Part shown: positions 8,766 through 16,289 of the stretch, piece after piece
How the letters are laid out: each line of letters starts with the position of its first letter
How positions within the stretch are numbered: position 1 is the stretch's first letter
Position numbers and translations under genes: made by a program
The notes under the pieces: model-generated
Told to the model about the DNA's origin: nothing
Databases searched by the model: none
What the model saw: the letters and a program-made list of their open reading frames with translations, nothing else
Assembly (NCBI GenBank): GCA_002968845.1
Contig: PVBG01000009.1
Coordinates: 62,001 to 126,000, forward strand
Reading direction: 5' to 3'
Origin: Neorhizobium tomejilense
GTDB lineage: Bacteria > Pseudomonadota > Alphaproteobacteria > Rhizobiales > Rhizobiaceae
Length of the DNA stretch: 64,000 bases

Positions 8766-9131
8766 TCAGCCCGGCATCATCTCGTGGATCGAGGACAGCA
8801 GCAGGTCGTGCTGATAGGGTTTCGGCAGGAACACCGTATTGGTCGGCAGAAGCATCGGATCGAGGCTGACGACGCCCGACGTGATGATGATGCCGATGCT
8901 CGGGCGGATGGCGCGGATACGCTGAGCGAGCTGAATGCCATCCATCGAGCCGGCCATGTTGACGTCGGTGAAGACAATGTCGATATCGTCGCGGTTGCGG
9001 AACAGCACCATCGCCTCGTCGGCATTGCCGGCTTCCAATACGTAATGCCCGACCTCTTCCAGCGCATCGAGCGTGGTAAAGCGGATCAGCGGTTCATCCT
9101 CGACGACAAGCACAACGGCCTTCTGCGCCAT
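8766..9131 (-). CDS. Single-domain response regulator (CheY-like receiver)
   Basis: A 121-residue stand-alone receiver domain. The acidic pocket is E11-D12, the phospho-acceptor is D56 (VFTDVNM), the switch Thr/Ser is in IIITSG (83-86), and K104 sits in LPKPY. There is no output domain, as in many rhizobial single-domain regulators that act as phosphate sinks or by protein contact. The ATG at 9129-9131 has AAGGAGA at good distance; an ATG at 9146 has its Shine-Dalgarno too close. No histidine kinase lies nearby, so it is an orphan. Confidence 0.85.
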   Translation of the reverse strand: MAQKAVVLVVEDEPLIRFTTLDALEEVGHYVLEAGNADEAMVLFRNRDDIDIVFTDVNMAGSMDGIQLAQRIRAIRPSIGIIITSGVVSLDPMLLPTNTVFLPKPYQHDLLLSSIHEMMPG

Positions 9132-9472
9132 CAACGTCTCCTTCATTCCTTGGACGCTTGCCCCCACAGCTTCCCGAGGCGAAAAACTCCGCGCCTTGAG
9201 TGGCAGGTTGGGGACCTGTTCCGCCGTGAGGCCATATAGGGGGCAGGTGAGTCGCGGCAAGTGGAGGTAGAGCGCGGTAAAACTGCTGCTCGGATCGTCT
9301 GCCTTCTTCCCGGGCGAAATCCGCTTCGATAGCGGACGATGCCGTTTGACAAAACGCAAAATGCGCTTGCCAAGCGCTTGGAAATATTCTGTACCAGTCC
9401 GCATAAAAGCATGACTAGAAGATCAGCATAACCTCACACCCTCGATCTATTCCCGATTCAGGTTCACGCTTC
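9132..9472. other. Intergenic region between divergent response-regulator and terC genes
   Basis: About 340 bases without a convincing gene. It holds a consensus -35-like TTGACA at 9346-9351 with no good -10 behind it, and a perfect 12-bp palindrome CCAAGCGCTTGG at 9370-9381. A reading frame continues upstream of the response regulator through this region, but it lacks a ribosome site and receiver-like sequence. No yybP-ykoY riboswitch is apparent ahead of the terC-like gene. Confidence 0.6.
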
Positions 9473-10096
9473 ATGATGGAACTCTTCACCGCAGGCGGCC
9501 TTGCGGCGCTTCTCGAGGTCATTGCCATCAACCTCGTTCTTTCCGGCGACAATGCCATCGTCATCGGCCTTGCTGCCGCCGGTCTTCCAGCCGCACTCCG
9601 CAAGAAAGCGATCATCTTCGGCATTTCCGCCGCCACCGTGCTGCGCCTCGTGTTTGCGGTCGTCGCCACCTATCTTCTGGCGATCAAGGGGCTTCAGCTC
9701 GCGGGCGGCCTGCTGCTCGGCTGGGTCTGCTGGAAGATGTGGAACGAACTGCGCGAAGGCCAGAGCGACGATGCACATGCCGCCGCCACCACGAAGGAAA
9801 AGGCTGCCAACAAGACCTTTTTCCAGGCCGCCACCCAGATCGTCGTCGCCGACGTCTCGATGTCGCTCGACAATGTGCTTGCCGTCGCCGGTGCCGCCAA
9901 GGAACATTCCATAGTGCTGATCGTCGGCCTGATCATCTCGATCGCGCTGATGGGCGTGGCGGCCAACTTCGTCGCCAAACTGCTGTCCCGCTTCCGCTGG
10001 ATCGCCTATGTCGGCCTGGCCGTCATCGTCTATGTGGCCCTCGACATGATCTACCAGGGCTCCATTGAAGTCCTGCCGCTCATCCAGGGCGTTTGA
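9473..10096 (+). CDS. TerC-family integral membrane protein (probable metal exporter, YjbE/YkoY-like)
   Basis: A 207-residue protein with six to seven membrane helices and the two family signatures NLVLSGDNAIVIG (about residues 21-33) and VADVSMSLDNVLAVAG (about 124-139), whose aspartate and asparagine residues are the conserved TerC core. Related proteins in Bacillus and E. coli (YkoY, YceF/MeeF, Alx) export Mn2+, some at the time of metalation of secreted enzymes. A charged cytoplasmic loop (about 95-115) separates the two halves. Two adjacent ATGs exist (9473, 9476). The His-rich cupin follows on the same strand. Confidence 0.85.
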   Translation: MMELFTAGGLAALLEVIAINLVLSGDNAIVIGLAAAGLPAALRKKAIIFGISAATVLRLVFAVVATYLLAIKGLQLAGGLLLGWVCWKMWNELREGQSDDAHAAATTKEKAANKTFFQAATQIVVADVSMSLDNVLAVAGAAKEHSIVLIVGLIISIALMGVAANFVAKLLSRFRWIAYVGLAVIVYVALDMIYQGSIEVLPLIQGV

Positions 10097-10260
10097 GCCT
10101 CCTTCACCCACGAACCCCGCCGTGTTCGCGACGCGATCCACGATGCAACCGGCAAGCGGCGGTTCGATCTGCCGTTCGCGCTGGAGAGGCCAAAGGGGCT
10201 ATCGGCGCGTGACAGTGCGTTGATTTGAAACAGGAAAGTTATTCTTTCCTTACCAAGTCT

Positions 10261-10289
10261 TTGACATTTGGGATGTTCCCATTGATCAT
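10261..10289 (+). promoter_or_regulatory. Possible sigma-70 promoter ahead of the cupin gene
   Basis: A perfect TTGACA (10261-10266) is followed after 17 bases by GATCAT (10284-10289), a four-of-six match to TATAAT. The predicted start near 10296 would give a leader of about 90 bases carrying the nested inverted repeats at 10338-10378. Confidence 0.4.
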
Positions 10290-10337
10290 GTTCCTCGAGC
10301 AAAGCTACGTGGCCTCCAGCCGGCATGACGCCGGTCA

Positions 10338-10378
10338 GGGGCTCGCGGACCCCCTACTCGCAAGAGTTGGTGAGCCCC
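10338..10378 (+). repeat. Nested inverted repeat in the predicted leader of the cupin gene
   Basis: GGGGCTC (10338-10344 region) pairs with GAGCCCC (10372-10378), enclosing a small ACTC-GCAA-GAGT hairpin with a GNRA-type tetraloop (10356-10367). It lies immediately before the start codon at 10389, where no Shine-Dalgarno is visible. It could be a structured 5' leader or the terminator of the upstream terC-like gene, although no U-tract follows. Confidence 0.5.
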
Positions 10379-10388
10379 GTCCTAGTCA

Positions 10389-10910
10389 ATGAGAACGATC
10401 TTGAGCCATAGCCACGACGATCATCACCACCCTCATGACGATGACCATGACGGTCATTCCAACGTCGATTGGCGCGAGCACGGCGTGAAAGTCATTCCCG
10501 GCAATTCGCTCGATCCCAACACCGCCCAGACTCCCGGCATGAACCGCGCGACCGCGATCAACAACGCCCGCGCGGGCGCCGAGAAGATCTGGGCTGGCAC
10601 GGTGACGATCCATGCCAACGCCAAGACCGGCGCCCATCACCACGGCGATCTCGAGAGCATCATCTATGTGCTCAAGGGAAAAGCGCGGATGCGCTGGGGC
10701 GACAACCTGGAATTCGTGGCGGAGGCCGGCCCCGGCGATTTCATCTACGTGCCGCCCTATGTGCCGCACCAGGAGATCAATGCCAGTCCGGACGAAACGC
10801 TGGAATGTGTGCTCTGCCGCTCCGGCCAGGATCCTGTCGTCGTCAATCTCGATATCGAACCCATCGAGAAGCCGGAAGAAGTCCTGTGGAAGGACCCGAT
10901 CCACAAATAG
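10389..10910 (+). CDS. Cupin-domain protein with a His/Asp-rich N-terminal tail
   Basis: A 173-residue protein. Residues 7-24 are almost entirely His, Asp and Gly (ten His), a likely metal-binding tail. The rest is a single cupin barrel: motif 1 is HANAKTGAHHHGDLE (about 76-90, metal-ligand histidines) and motif 2 is PGDFIYVPPYVPHQEIN (about 114-130). The active site is consistent with a mononuclear metal cupin; no substrate can be named. The start is uncertain because no clear ribosome site precedes 10389; a TTG at 10401 directly before the His tail is possible. It lies downstream of a TerC metal-exporter gene. Confidence 0.8.
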   Translation: MRTILSHSHDDHHHPHDDDHDGHSNVDWREHGVKVIPGNSLDPNTAQTPGMNRATAINNARAGAEKIWAGTVTIHANAKTGAHHHGDLESIIYVLKGKARMRWGDNLEFVAEAGPGDFIYVPPYVPHQEINASPDETLECVLCRSGQDPVVVNLDIEPIEKPEEVLWKDPIHK

Positions 10911-11113
10911 AGGCGGCGTCTTCATGGTCTCATGCAGGCAGATCGGCAAAAGCGCCGGATTCCGACCCGCAATGCCGTGATCGGCGCAAATGCCGCCGCA
11001 ATCTGCCGTTACGCTCCCGGCCTACTGGAGATTGACCGCCTCCCACCTCTCCTTTAGAAGGCGGCATTCCGTTCCGAAGCAAAGACTTCGGGATTTTTAA
11101 CGCTCCGGAGCTG

Positions 11114-11527
11114 ATGCGGATGGCGCTGTTTCCGCAGGACAAGCGGACGAGAAACGGACGTGAACAGGAAAGCCACCTGTCGCGCTGGCCGGTCTTTGCC
11201 GCCGCTCTGCTGATCGCCGCCCTGTTCGGCCTGCTGTCGAGTGTCGTCAAGGACGTGCAATTCCCCCGCGGCATTCTTTCGGCCGACAGGACCAGCGACA
11301 CTCCACACCTGAGCAAGCGCGAACCTTTGCGCGCACTCGCGGCCATGGACCGCAAGGACGGAACGGGCGCCCATTGGCACGCGGGCGGCGGTGCGCTGGA
11401 AGCCCGCGCCATCGAGATCACTTTCCCGATTTTCGTCCCGGCCTTCGCCTCGAAGCCGTCTTCCCATCCGGCGGCCTCCCCGTTCTGGCATGGTTCGCTG
11501 GCGCGCGCGCCGCCGGCCAGCGTCTGA
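11114..11527 (+). CDS. Hypothetical single-pass membrane protein
   Basis: A 137-residue protein with a basic N-terminus, one hydrophobic segment (about residues 25-42, PVFAAALLIAALFGLLSS) and an extended C-terminal part rich in Pro, Ala, Ser and His. It resembles no family I know. Codons are strongly GC-ending like the neighbouring genes, and GGAG sits a few bases ahead of the ATG, which supports real coding. It ends 88 bases before secDF on the same strand, so a shared transcript is possible. Confidence 0.55.
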   Translation: MRMALFPQDKRTRNGREQESHLSRWPVFAAALLIAALFGLLSSVVKDVQFPRGILSADRTSDTPHLSKREPLRALAAMDRKDGTGAHWHAGGGALEARAIEITFPIFVPAFASKPSSHPAASPFWHGSLARAPPASV

Positions 11528-11615
11528 GATATCGCGCGCCAAGCGCTTGAACGACATCAGCATTCTGCCCTAACCGCTCGACAGAGCGTGGCTCGGGCTC
11601 AGCAGGATTAAACAT

Positions 11616-14153
11616 ATGAGAAATTCCCCATGGTTGGTGGCGAGCTATGCCGTCATCATCATTCTCGGTATTCTGGTCGCTCTACCGAACGTGATCCCCC
11701 AGTCGGCGCTCGACCGCATGCCGTCATGGCTGCCGCATAGCCGCGTGGCACTCGGCCTCGACCTGCGTGGCGGCTCGCATCTCGTGCTCGAGGTGGACCG
11801 TCCCGACCTGATCAACGAACGCGTCCAGAGCCTGCTGCAGGACGCCCGCCGCGTGCTGCGCGACAAGAACATCAACACTTCTGCGATCCGCCGGTCCGGC
11901 GATACGATCACCGTTGCAGTGCGCGACGCGGCCCAGCGCGCTGCAGCCGTGACGGAACTCCAGACGCTCGCCAACCCGATCGGCCTCGGCACGAGCGTCG
12001 GCGGCAGCGATCTCGCGATCACCACGCCGACCGACAACACGATTTCGATCGCCCAGACGGAAGCCGGCATCAACTCGCACATCACCGCGGCTGTCGAGCA
12101 GAGCCTTGAAATTATCCGCCAGCGCGTCGACCAGGTCGGCGTCGCCGAGCCGACCATCCAGCGAGTCGGTTCGGACCGCGTCCTCGTGCAACTTCCGGGC
12201 GAACAGGATCCGTCCCGCCTTCGCCAGCTCCTCGGCTCGACCGCCAAGATGAGTTTCCATCTGCTCGGCCAGCAGGGCGAGGCCGGCGTCACCATGCTCG
12301 CCGACGAGGGCGGCAACCAGTATCCGGTCCTCGACCGCGTCGAACTGTCCGGCGACCGCCTGACGGATGCCCGCGCCGCCTTCGACCAGCAGACCAACGA
12401 ACCCGTCGTCAACTTCCGCTTCGACAGCGCCGGCGCCAACCGCTTCGCGCAGATCACCCAGCAGAATGTCGGCCGTCCCTTCGCGATCGTGCTCGACAAC
12501 AAGGTTCTCAGCGCGCCGGTCATCCGCACGCCGATCACCGGCGGTTCGGGCCAGATTTCGGGCGGCTTCTCGGTTTCCGAAGCCAACACGCTGTCTGCGC
12601 TGCTGCGCGCCGGCGCCCTGCCCGCCAAGCTGACCGTCATCGAGGAACGCACCGTCGGTGCCGACCTCGGCGCCGACGCCATCGAAATGGGCATTTTCAC
12701 CGGCCTCATCGGCTTCGGCCTGGTCGTCGCCTTCATGCTGTTTCTCTACGGCACCTGGGGCATCCTCGCGAACGTCGCGCTGTTCATCAACGTCATCCTG
12801 ACCTTCGCCGGCCTGACGCTGATCGGCTCGACGCTGACCTTGCCGGGCATCGCCGGCGTCGTGCTCGGCATCGGCCTTGCTGTTGACGCCAACGTCCTTA
12901 TCAACGAACGCATCAAGGAAGAGTCGCGCAAGGGTCGCAGCGCCTTTGCAGCGATCGATGCGGGCTTCAAGCGCGCCTATTCGACCATCGTCGACAGTAA
13001 CGTCACCAGCTTGATCGCCACGGTCCTGCTCTTCTGGTTCGGCTCCGGCCCCGTGCGCGGCTTCGCCGTCACCATGGGCCTCGGCATCATGATCTCGATG
13101 TTCACGGCCGTATCCGTCGTTCGCGTCGCGATGGTGTTCATCACCGCCCGCAGGAAGCTGAAGAAGATCGACATCAGGCCGCTGCTGCCGATCAAGCTCG
13201 TTCCGGACGGCACCCATATCCACTTCATGAAGGGCCGCTTCCTCGGCATCGGCGTCTCGGTGATCCTGTCGATCGCCTCGGTCGTGCTGTTCTTCACGCC
13301 AGGCCTCAACTACGGCGTCGACTTCCGCGGCGGTATCCAGATGGAAGTCACCACCACGCAGCAGACCGATCTTGCAGCCTTCCGCTCCGGCCTCGGAGAG
13401 CTCGGCCTGGGCGAAGTGGCCCTGCAGGAATTCGGCGGCAACAACCGCGTACTTGTCCGCGTCGAGCGCCAGCCCGGCGGCGAGCAGGCCCAGACGGTCG
13501 CCGTCGAGAAGCTGAAGGCGGAGATCATCAAGATCGACCAGACCGCCAAGGTGGAACGCACCGAAGTCGTCGGCCCGAAGGTCAGCGGCGAGCTTGCCAC
13601 CGCCGGCTTCCTGTCGGTCGGTCTCGCCTCGATCGCCATGATGATCTACATCTGGGCGCGGTTCGAATGGCCGTTCGCCGTCGGCGCGATCGCGACGCTC
13701 GTGCTCGACGTGACGAAGACGATCGGCTTCTTCGCGCTGACCGGTCTCGACTTCAACCTGACCGCCATCGCAGCGTTGCTGACGCTGGTCGGTTATTCCG
13801 TCAACGACAAGGTCGTGGTCTACGACCGCATGCGTGAAAACATGCGGCTCTACAAGAAGATGTCGTTGCGCGACGTGATCGACCTGTCGATCAACGAAAC
13901 GCTCGCCCGAAGCCTCTATACTTCGGCAACCGCCTTCCTGGCCCTGCTGCCGATGGCGATCTGGGGTGGTAGTGCTGTGGAAAGCTTCGCGGTGCCGATG
14001 GTCTTCGGTATTGCCGTCGCAGCGCTTTCGTCGGTCTTCATCGCAGCGCCGATCCTGCTCTTCCTTGGCGACTGGCGCACCCGCCACAAGGCGCAGACCG
14101 AAGCCGCCGGCGAAAAGGCCGTCGGCGACGGCGAGCGTCCCAGCCAGGCCTGA
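11616..14153 (+). CDS. secDF: SecDF fusion, protein translocase subunit
   Basis: An 845-residue fusion of SecD and SecF, the form common in Rhizobiales. The SecD half begins with one membrane helix and the signature GLDLRGGSHLVLEV (about 48-61), a large periplasmic region, then a five-helix block. The SecF half starts about residue 535 with GVDFRGGIQMEV and ends with its own five helices including the SVNDKVVVYDRMRENMR loop. SecDF uses the proton gradient to pull secreted proteins from the SecYEG channel on the periplasmic side. A clean intrinsic terminator follows (14175-14201). yajC is not next to it. Confidence 0.97.
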   Translation: MRNSPWLVASYAVIIILGILVALPNVIPQSALDRMPSWLPHSRVALGLDLRGGSHLVLEVDRPDLINERVQSLLQDARRVLRDKNINTSAIRRSGDTITVAVRDAAQRAAAVTELQTLANPIGLGTSVGGSDLAITTPTDNTISIAQTEAGINSHITAAVEQSLEIIRQRVDQVGVAEPTIQRVGSDRVLVQLPGEQDPSRLRQLLGSTAKMSFHLLGQQGEAGVTMLADEGGNQYPVLDRVELSGDRLTDARAAFDQQTNEPVVNFRFDSAGANRFAQITQQNVGRPFAIVLDNKVLSAPVIRTPITGGSGQISGGFSVSEANTLSALLRAGALPAKLTVIEERTVGADLGADAIEMGIFTGLIGFGLVVAFMLFLYGTWGILANVALFINVILTFAGLTLIGSTLTLPGIAGVVLGIGLAVDANVLINERIKEESRKGRSAFAAIDAGFKRAYSTIVDSNVTSLIATVLLFWFGSGPVRGFAVTMGLGIMISMFTAVSVVRVAMVFITARRKLKKIDIRPLLPIKLVPDGTHIHFMKGRFLGIGVSVILSIASVVLFFTPGLNYGVDFRGGIQMEVTTTQQTDLAAFRSGLGELGLGEVALQEFGGNNRVLVRVERQPGGEQAQTVAVEKLKAEIIKIDQTAKVERTEVVGPKVSGELATAGFLSVGLASIAMMIYIWARFEWPFAVGAIATLVLDVTKTIGFFALTGLDFNLTAIAALLTLVGYSVNDKVVVYDRMRENMRLYKKMSLRDVIDLSINETLARSLYTSATAFLALLPMAIWGGSAVESFAVPMVFGIAVAALSSVFIAAPILLFLGDWRTRHKAQTEAAGEKAVGDGERPSQA

Positions 14154-14174
14154 GCCTTCTTGGTATGAAAGCAG

Positions 14175-14201
14175 AAGGGCGGATTTTCATCCGCCCTTTT
14201 T
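14175..14201 (+). terminator. Intrinsic terminator after secDF
   Basis: AAGGGCGGA (14175-14183) pairs with TCCGCCCTT (14190-14198) across a six-base loop and runs into a T-tract. It lies 22 bases beyond the secDF stop codon. Confidence 0.9.
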
Positions 14202-14226
14202 CATTCGGCTCGGCTATAGCTCCATC

Positions 14227-14664
14227 ATGTTCGATTTCGCCGCCTATGCAGGCTTGTTCTCCGCCGCCTTCATCGCCGCCACGATCTTTCCGATGCAGTC
14301 GGAAGCGATTCTGGTCGGGCTTATCCTGGCCGACCGGTATTCGCTCGTCGGTTTGCTGCTGGTTGCTTCGGTCGGCAATACGGCGGGCGCTGCAGTCAAC
14401 TGGCTGCTCGGGCGGGGCGTCGAGCGGTTTCGCGACAGCCGCTGGTTTCCGGTCGGCGAGGACAAGCTGGACAAGGCGCAGGCCTGGTACCGGAAATACG
14501 GAAAATGGTCGCTGCTACTGAGCTGGCTGCCGATCGGCGGTGACGCGATCACGGTCGCGGCCGGCGTGCTCAAGGAACCGCTGCCGACCTTCCTGATCCT
14601 GGTGTTCATCGGCAAGGCGCTGCGCTACGTGGTGCTCGCGGCCGCGACGCTCAGCCTGATCTGA
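14227..14664 (+). CDS. YqaA/DedA-family (VTT domain) membrane protein
   Basis: A 145-residue membrane protein with the shortened SNARE-associated/VTT architecture: FPMQSEAILVGLIL near residue 22, GNTAGAAVNWLLGRGVERF around 56-74, then W-Y-R-KYGKWSLLLSWLPIGGD around 87-107, the re-entrant motif of the family. DedA-type proteins influence membrane homeostasis and may move lipids; YqaA itself is uncharacterised. The start at 14227 has a poor ribosome site but sits just after the secDF terminator. Its stop codon directly abuts the stop of the convergent TetR gene. Confidence 0.85.
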   Translation: MFDFAAYAGLFSAAFIAATIFPMQSEAILVGLILADRYSLVGLLLVASVGNTAGAAVNWLLGRGVERFRDSRWFPVGEDKLDKAQAWYRKYGKWSLLLSWLPIGGDAITVAAGVLKEPLPTFLILVFIGKALRYVVLAAATLSLI

Positions 14665-15291
14665 TCAGCGCCCCTGCCCCTCGTTGCCGAAATCGGCAAG
14701 CGTCTTCCAGAAATCGCCGAAGAACTGATGCGCGAACGTTTCGAGCGAGGTGCCCGGCGGCTGTTCGTTCCAGAGTTCTCCGCCCGCCCGCAAGGCGCCT
14801 ATGACCACGGCGGCAAGCAGGCGGACGCGCAGCCGCTCCTCGTCGCTCCGGCTTCGAGCCTTCAGCGCCTCCGTGAGCTTCAGCTCCAGCTTGGCATATT
14901 TGAGCTGGTCGCGGGCCTTCAGCGCCGGTGTGCGACGGATCAGTTCTCCGAGCGCCATCGCCCTTTCGTCGGCCGCCGAGACGATGGCGCTGACGAGGCC
15001 GTGTTGCACGGCCTTGACCGCCGGCTCGTCCGCTGGCCTGGACGCGATCGCCGCCATCAGATGGTCGGCAAAACCGTCCTGCCAGGCGAACACGACCTCT
15101 TCCTTGGACGGAAAATAATCGAAGAAACTGCGTTTCGAGACCTCGGCGCGTTCGGCAATCTCCTCGATCGTCGTGGCGTCGAAACCGCGCTCGAGGAACA
15201 GGCTCATCGCCGCTTCCTCGATGCGTTCGCGGGTCTGCCGGCGCTTGATTTCCCGCCGGCCCTCCTTGGCGCCATCAGTCGTCCTGGTCAT
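14665..15291 (-). CDS. TetR-family transcriptional regulator
   Basis: A 208-residue repressor-type protein. The DNA-binding domain occupies about residues 18-66, with the helix-turn-helix ATTIEEIAERAEVSKRSFFDYF and the following SKEEVVF helix typical of TetR. The C-terminal ligand domain is divergent. The likely target is itself or the PmtA-like gene immediately upstream on the same strand (15 bases away), but no obvious palindromic operator is seen at its start. Confidence 0.9.
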   Translation of the reverse strand: MTRTTDGAKEGRREIKRRQTRERIEEAAMSLFLERGFDATTIEEIAERAEVSKRSFFDYFPSKEEVVFAWQDGFADHLMAAIASRPADEPAVKAVQHGLVSAIVSAADERAMALGELIRRTPALKARDQLKYAKLELKLTEALKARSRSDEERLRVRLLAAVVIGALRAGGELWNEQPPGTSLETFAHQFFGDFWKTLADFGNEGQGR

Positions 15292-15306
15292 TGCATCCGA
15301 TTTTGT

Positions 15307-15972
15307 TCAGCCGCCCGCTTCGTCGGGATTATGGACCGGACCAGCCTCTGCCTCGGCACGATATCTGGAACGCTCCCGCGTCAGGTCCAGCGGCTTGCGG
15401 CGGGAAATCCGGTAGACGGCAGCCGGCGGCAGGTTGCGCACGGTGTGGCCGATATGCACGGCCTTCAAACCCAGCCGGTCGAGGATCGGCCGCGGCACGG
15501 GGCAGCGCGGGCCGTAGGTGAACTGATAGAAGGAACCGCCCGGGCGCATATAGGTAAAGGCACCGCCGATGATCGCGGTAATCTTGCGCGGCGACATCGA
15601 GAGAAGCGGCAAGCCGCTGATGACCGCGCCGACCGGTTCGCCCTCGAAAATATCTTCATGGGCGAGCTTTGCCGCGTCCATCTGCAGAACCCGCGCTTCC
15701 GGAAACCGCCGCTGCAGGCCGGGAACGAATTCCGGACCGTATTCGATCAGGGTGAGGTCGGATTGAGCAACGCCGCGCGCCAGCAGCGCACGAGTGAACA
15801 CGCCCGTGCCCGGACCGAGTTCGATGACCGGACCATCGAGGGGAGCGATCTCCTGGGTCATCAGCCGCGCGAGCGAATCCCCCGAAGGCGCCACCGCCGC
15901 AACCCTCAATGGATTGCTGATCCACGAACGGAAGAAATGCAGGAAATCGGAGAATGCGGCATCTGCTGTCAT
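15307..15972 (-). CDS. Class I SAM methyltransferase, phospholipid N-methyltransferase (PmtA)-like
   Basis: A 221-residue soluble protein. It begins with an amphipathic FLHFFRSWISNPLRVAAVAPSG segment, followed by the SAM-binding motif I VIELGPGTGVFT (residues 49-60) and acidic post-motif LTLIEYGPEF. This order matches the COG3963 phospholipid N-methyltransferases, including rhizobial PmtA, which converts phosphatidylethanolamine to phosphatidylcholine in three steps; a paralogous methyltransferase of the same COG is the main alternative. The ATG at 15970-15972 was chosen because it matches the family N-terminus. Pcs, the other phosphatidylcholine route, is encoded at 50531-51259. Confidence 0.65.
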   Translation of the reverse strand: MTADAAFSDFLHFFRSWISNPLRVAAVAPSGDSLARLMTQEIAPLDGPVIELGPGTGVFTRALLARGVAQSDLTLIEYGPEFVPGLQRRFPEARVLQMDAAKLAHEDIFEGEPVGAVISGLPLLSMSPRKITAIIGGAFTYMRPGGSFYQFTYGPRCPVPRPILDRLGLKAVHIGHTVRNLPPAAVYRISRRKPLDLTRERSRYRAEAEAGPVHNPDEAGG

Positions 15973-16133
15973 GGTCAGAGACTCACCGGTTTGAAAATGC
16001 AATCGAGTATTCCGCCGACCTTGACAGCCCGCATGGCAATTCCAAGGCACCGGAACCTCCGTTCAAGAAAAATACCCATATCGGCCGCAGAATTGTGCAG
16101 TGCAGCGCCTACACCGTCACATTTAAGAGATAT

Positions 16134-16148
16134 TTGCACCGAGTGCAA
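16134..16148. promoter_or_regulatory. Candidate operator palindrome TTGCAC-CGA-GTGCAA
   Basis: Six-base perfect arms flank a three-base centre. It lies about 140 bases before the permease start and 160 before the methyltransferase start, so it could serve either divergent gene. No regulator can be assigned. Confidence 0.35.
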
Positions 16149-16221
16149 GATTTCAACGAGAATTTTTAAATTGGGTTTTCGGCCTGGAGACGGAACGGCC
16201 TGAAACTTCTATATTTTTTTC

Positions 16222-16244
16222 GGGAACAACCGGGGCTTGTTCCC
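16222..16244. promoter_or_regulatory. Candidate operator palindrome GGGAACAA-N7-TTGTTCCC
   Basis: Perfect eight-base arms with a seven-base centre lie 45 bases ahead of the permease start codon, in the position of a promoter or leader. The left arm includes GGAAC, with CATT 16 bases on, one mismatch from an EcfG promoter. Confidence 0.45.
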
Positions 16245-16289
16245 ATTGAACAATCTCTCGGAGGGAATCGATAACATCAGGAGGAGTTT

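Larger units (their letters stand above)
15973..16289. other. Intergenic region between pmtA-like and APC permease genes, with two palindromes
   Basis: About 317 bases, lower in GC than the genes around it, and without a convincing gene. It contains TTGCAC-CGA-GTGCAA at 16134-16148 and GGGAACAA-N7-TTGTTCCC at 16222-16244. The latter overlaps a GGAAC-N16-CATT near-match to the EcfG consensus pointing at the permease gene. A good GGAGGAG ribosome site sits directly before 16290. Confidence 0.6.

Noticed and set aside
9405-9472. yybP-ykoY manganese riboswitch ahead of the terC-like gene
   Set aside because: Such riboswitches often precede this family, but the leader is too short and lacks the conserved loop sequences.
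11724-14087. 787-codon open frame antisense to secDF
   Set aside because: Same artefact; secDF on the plus strand has every family motif.
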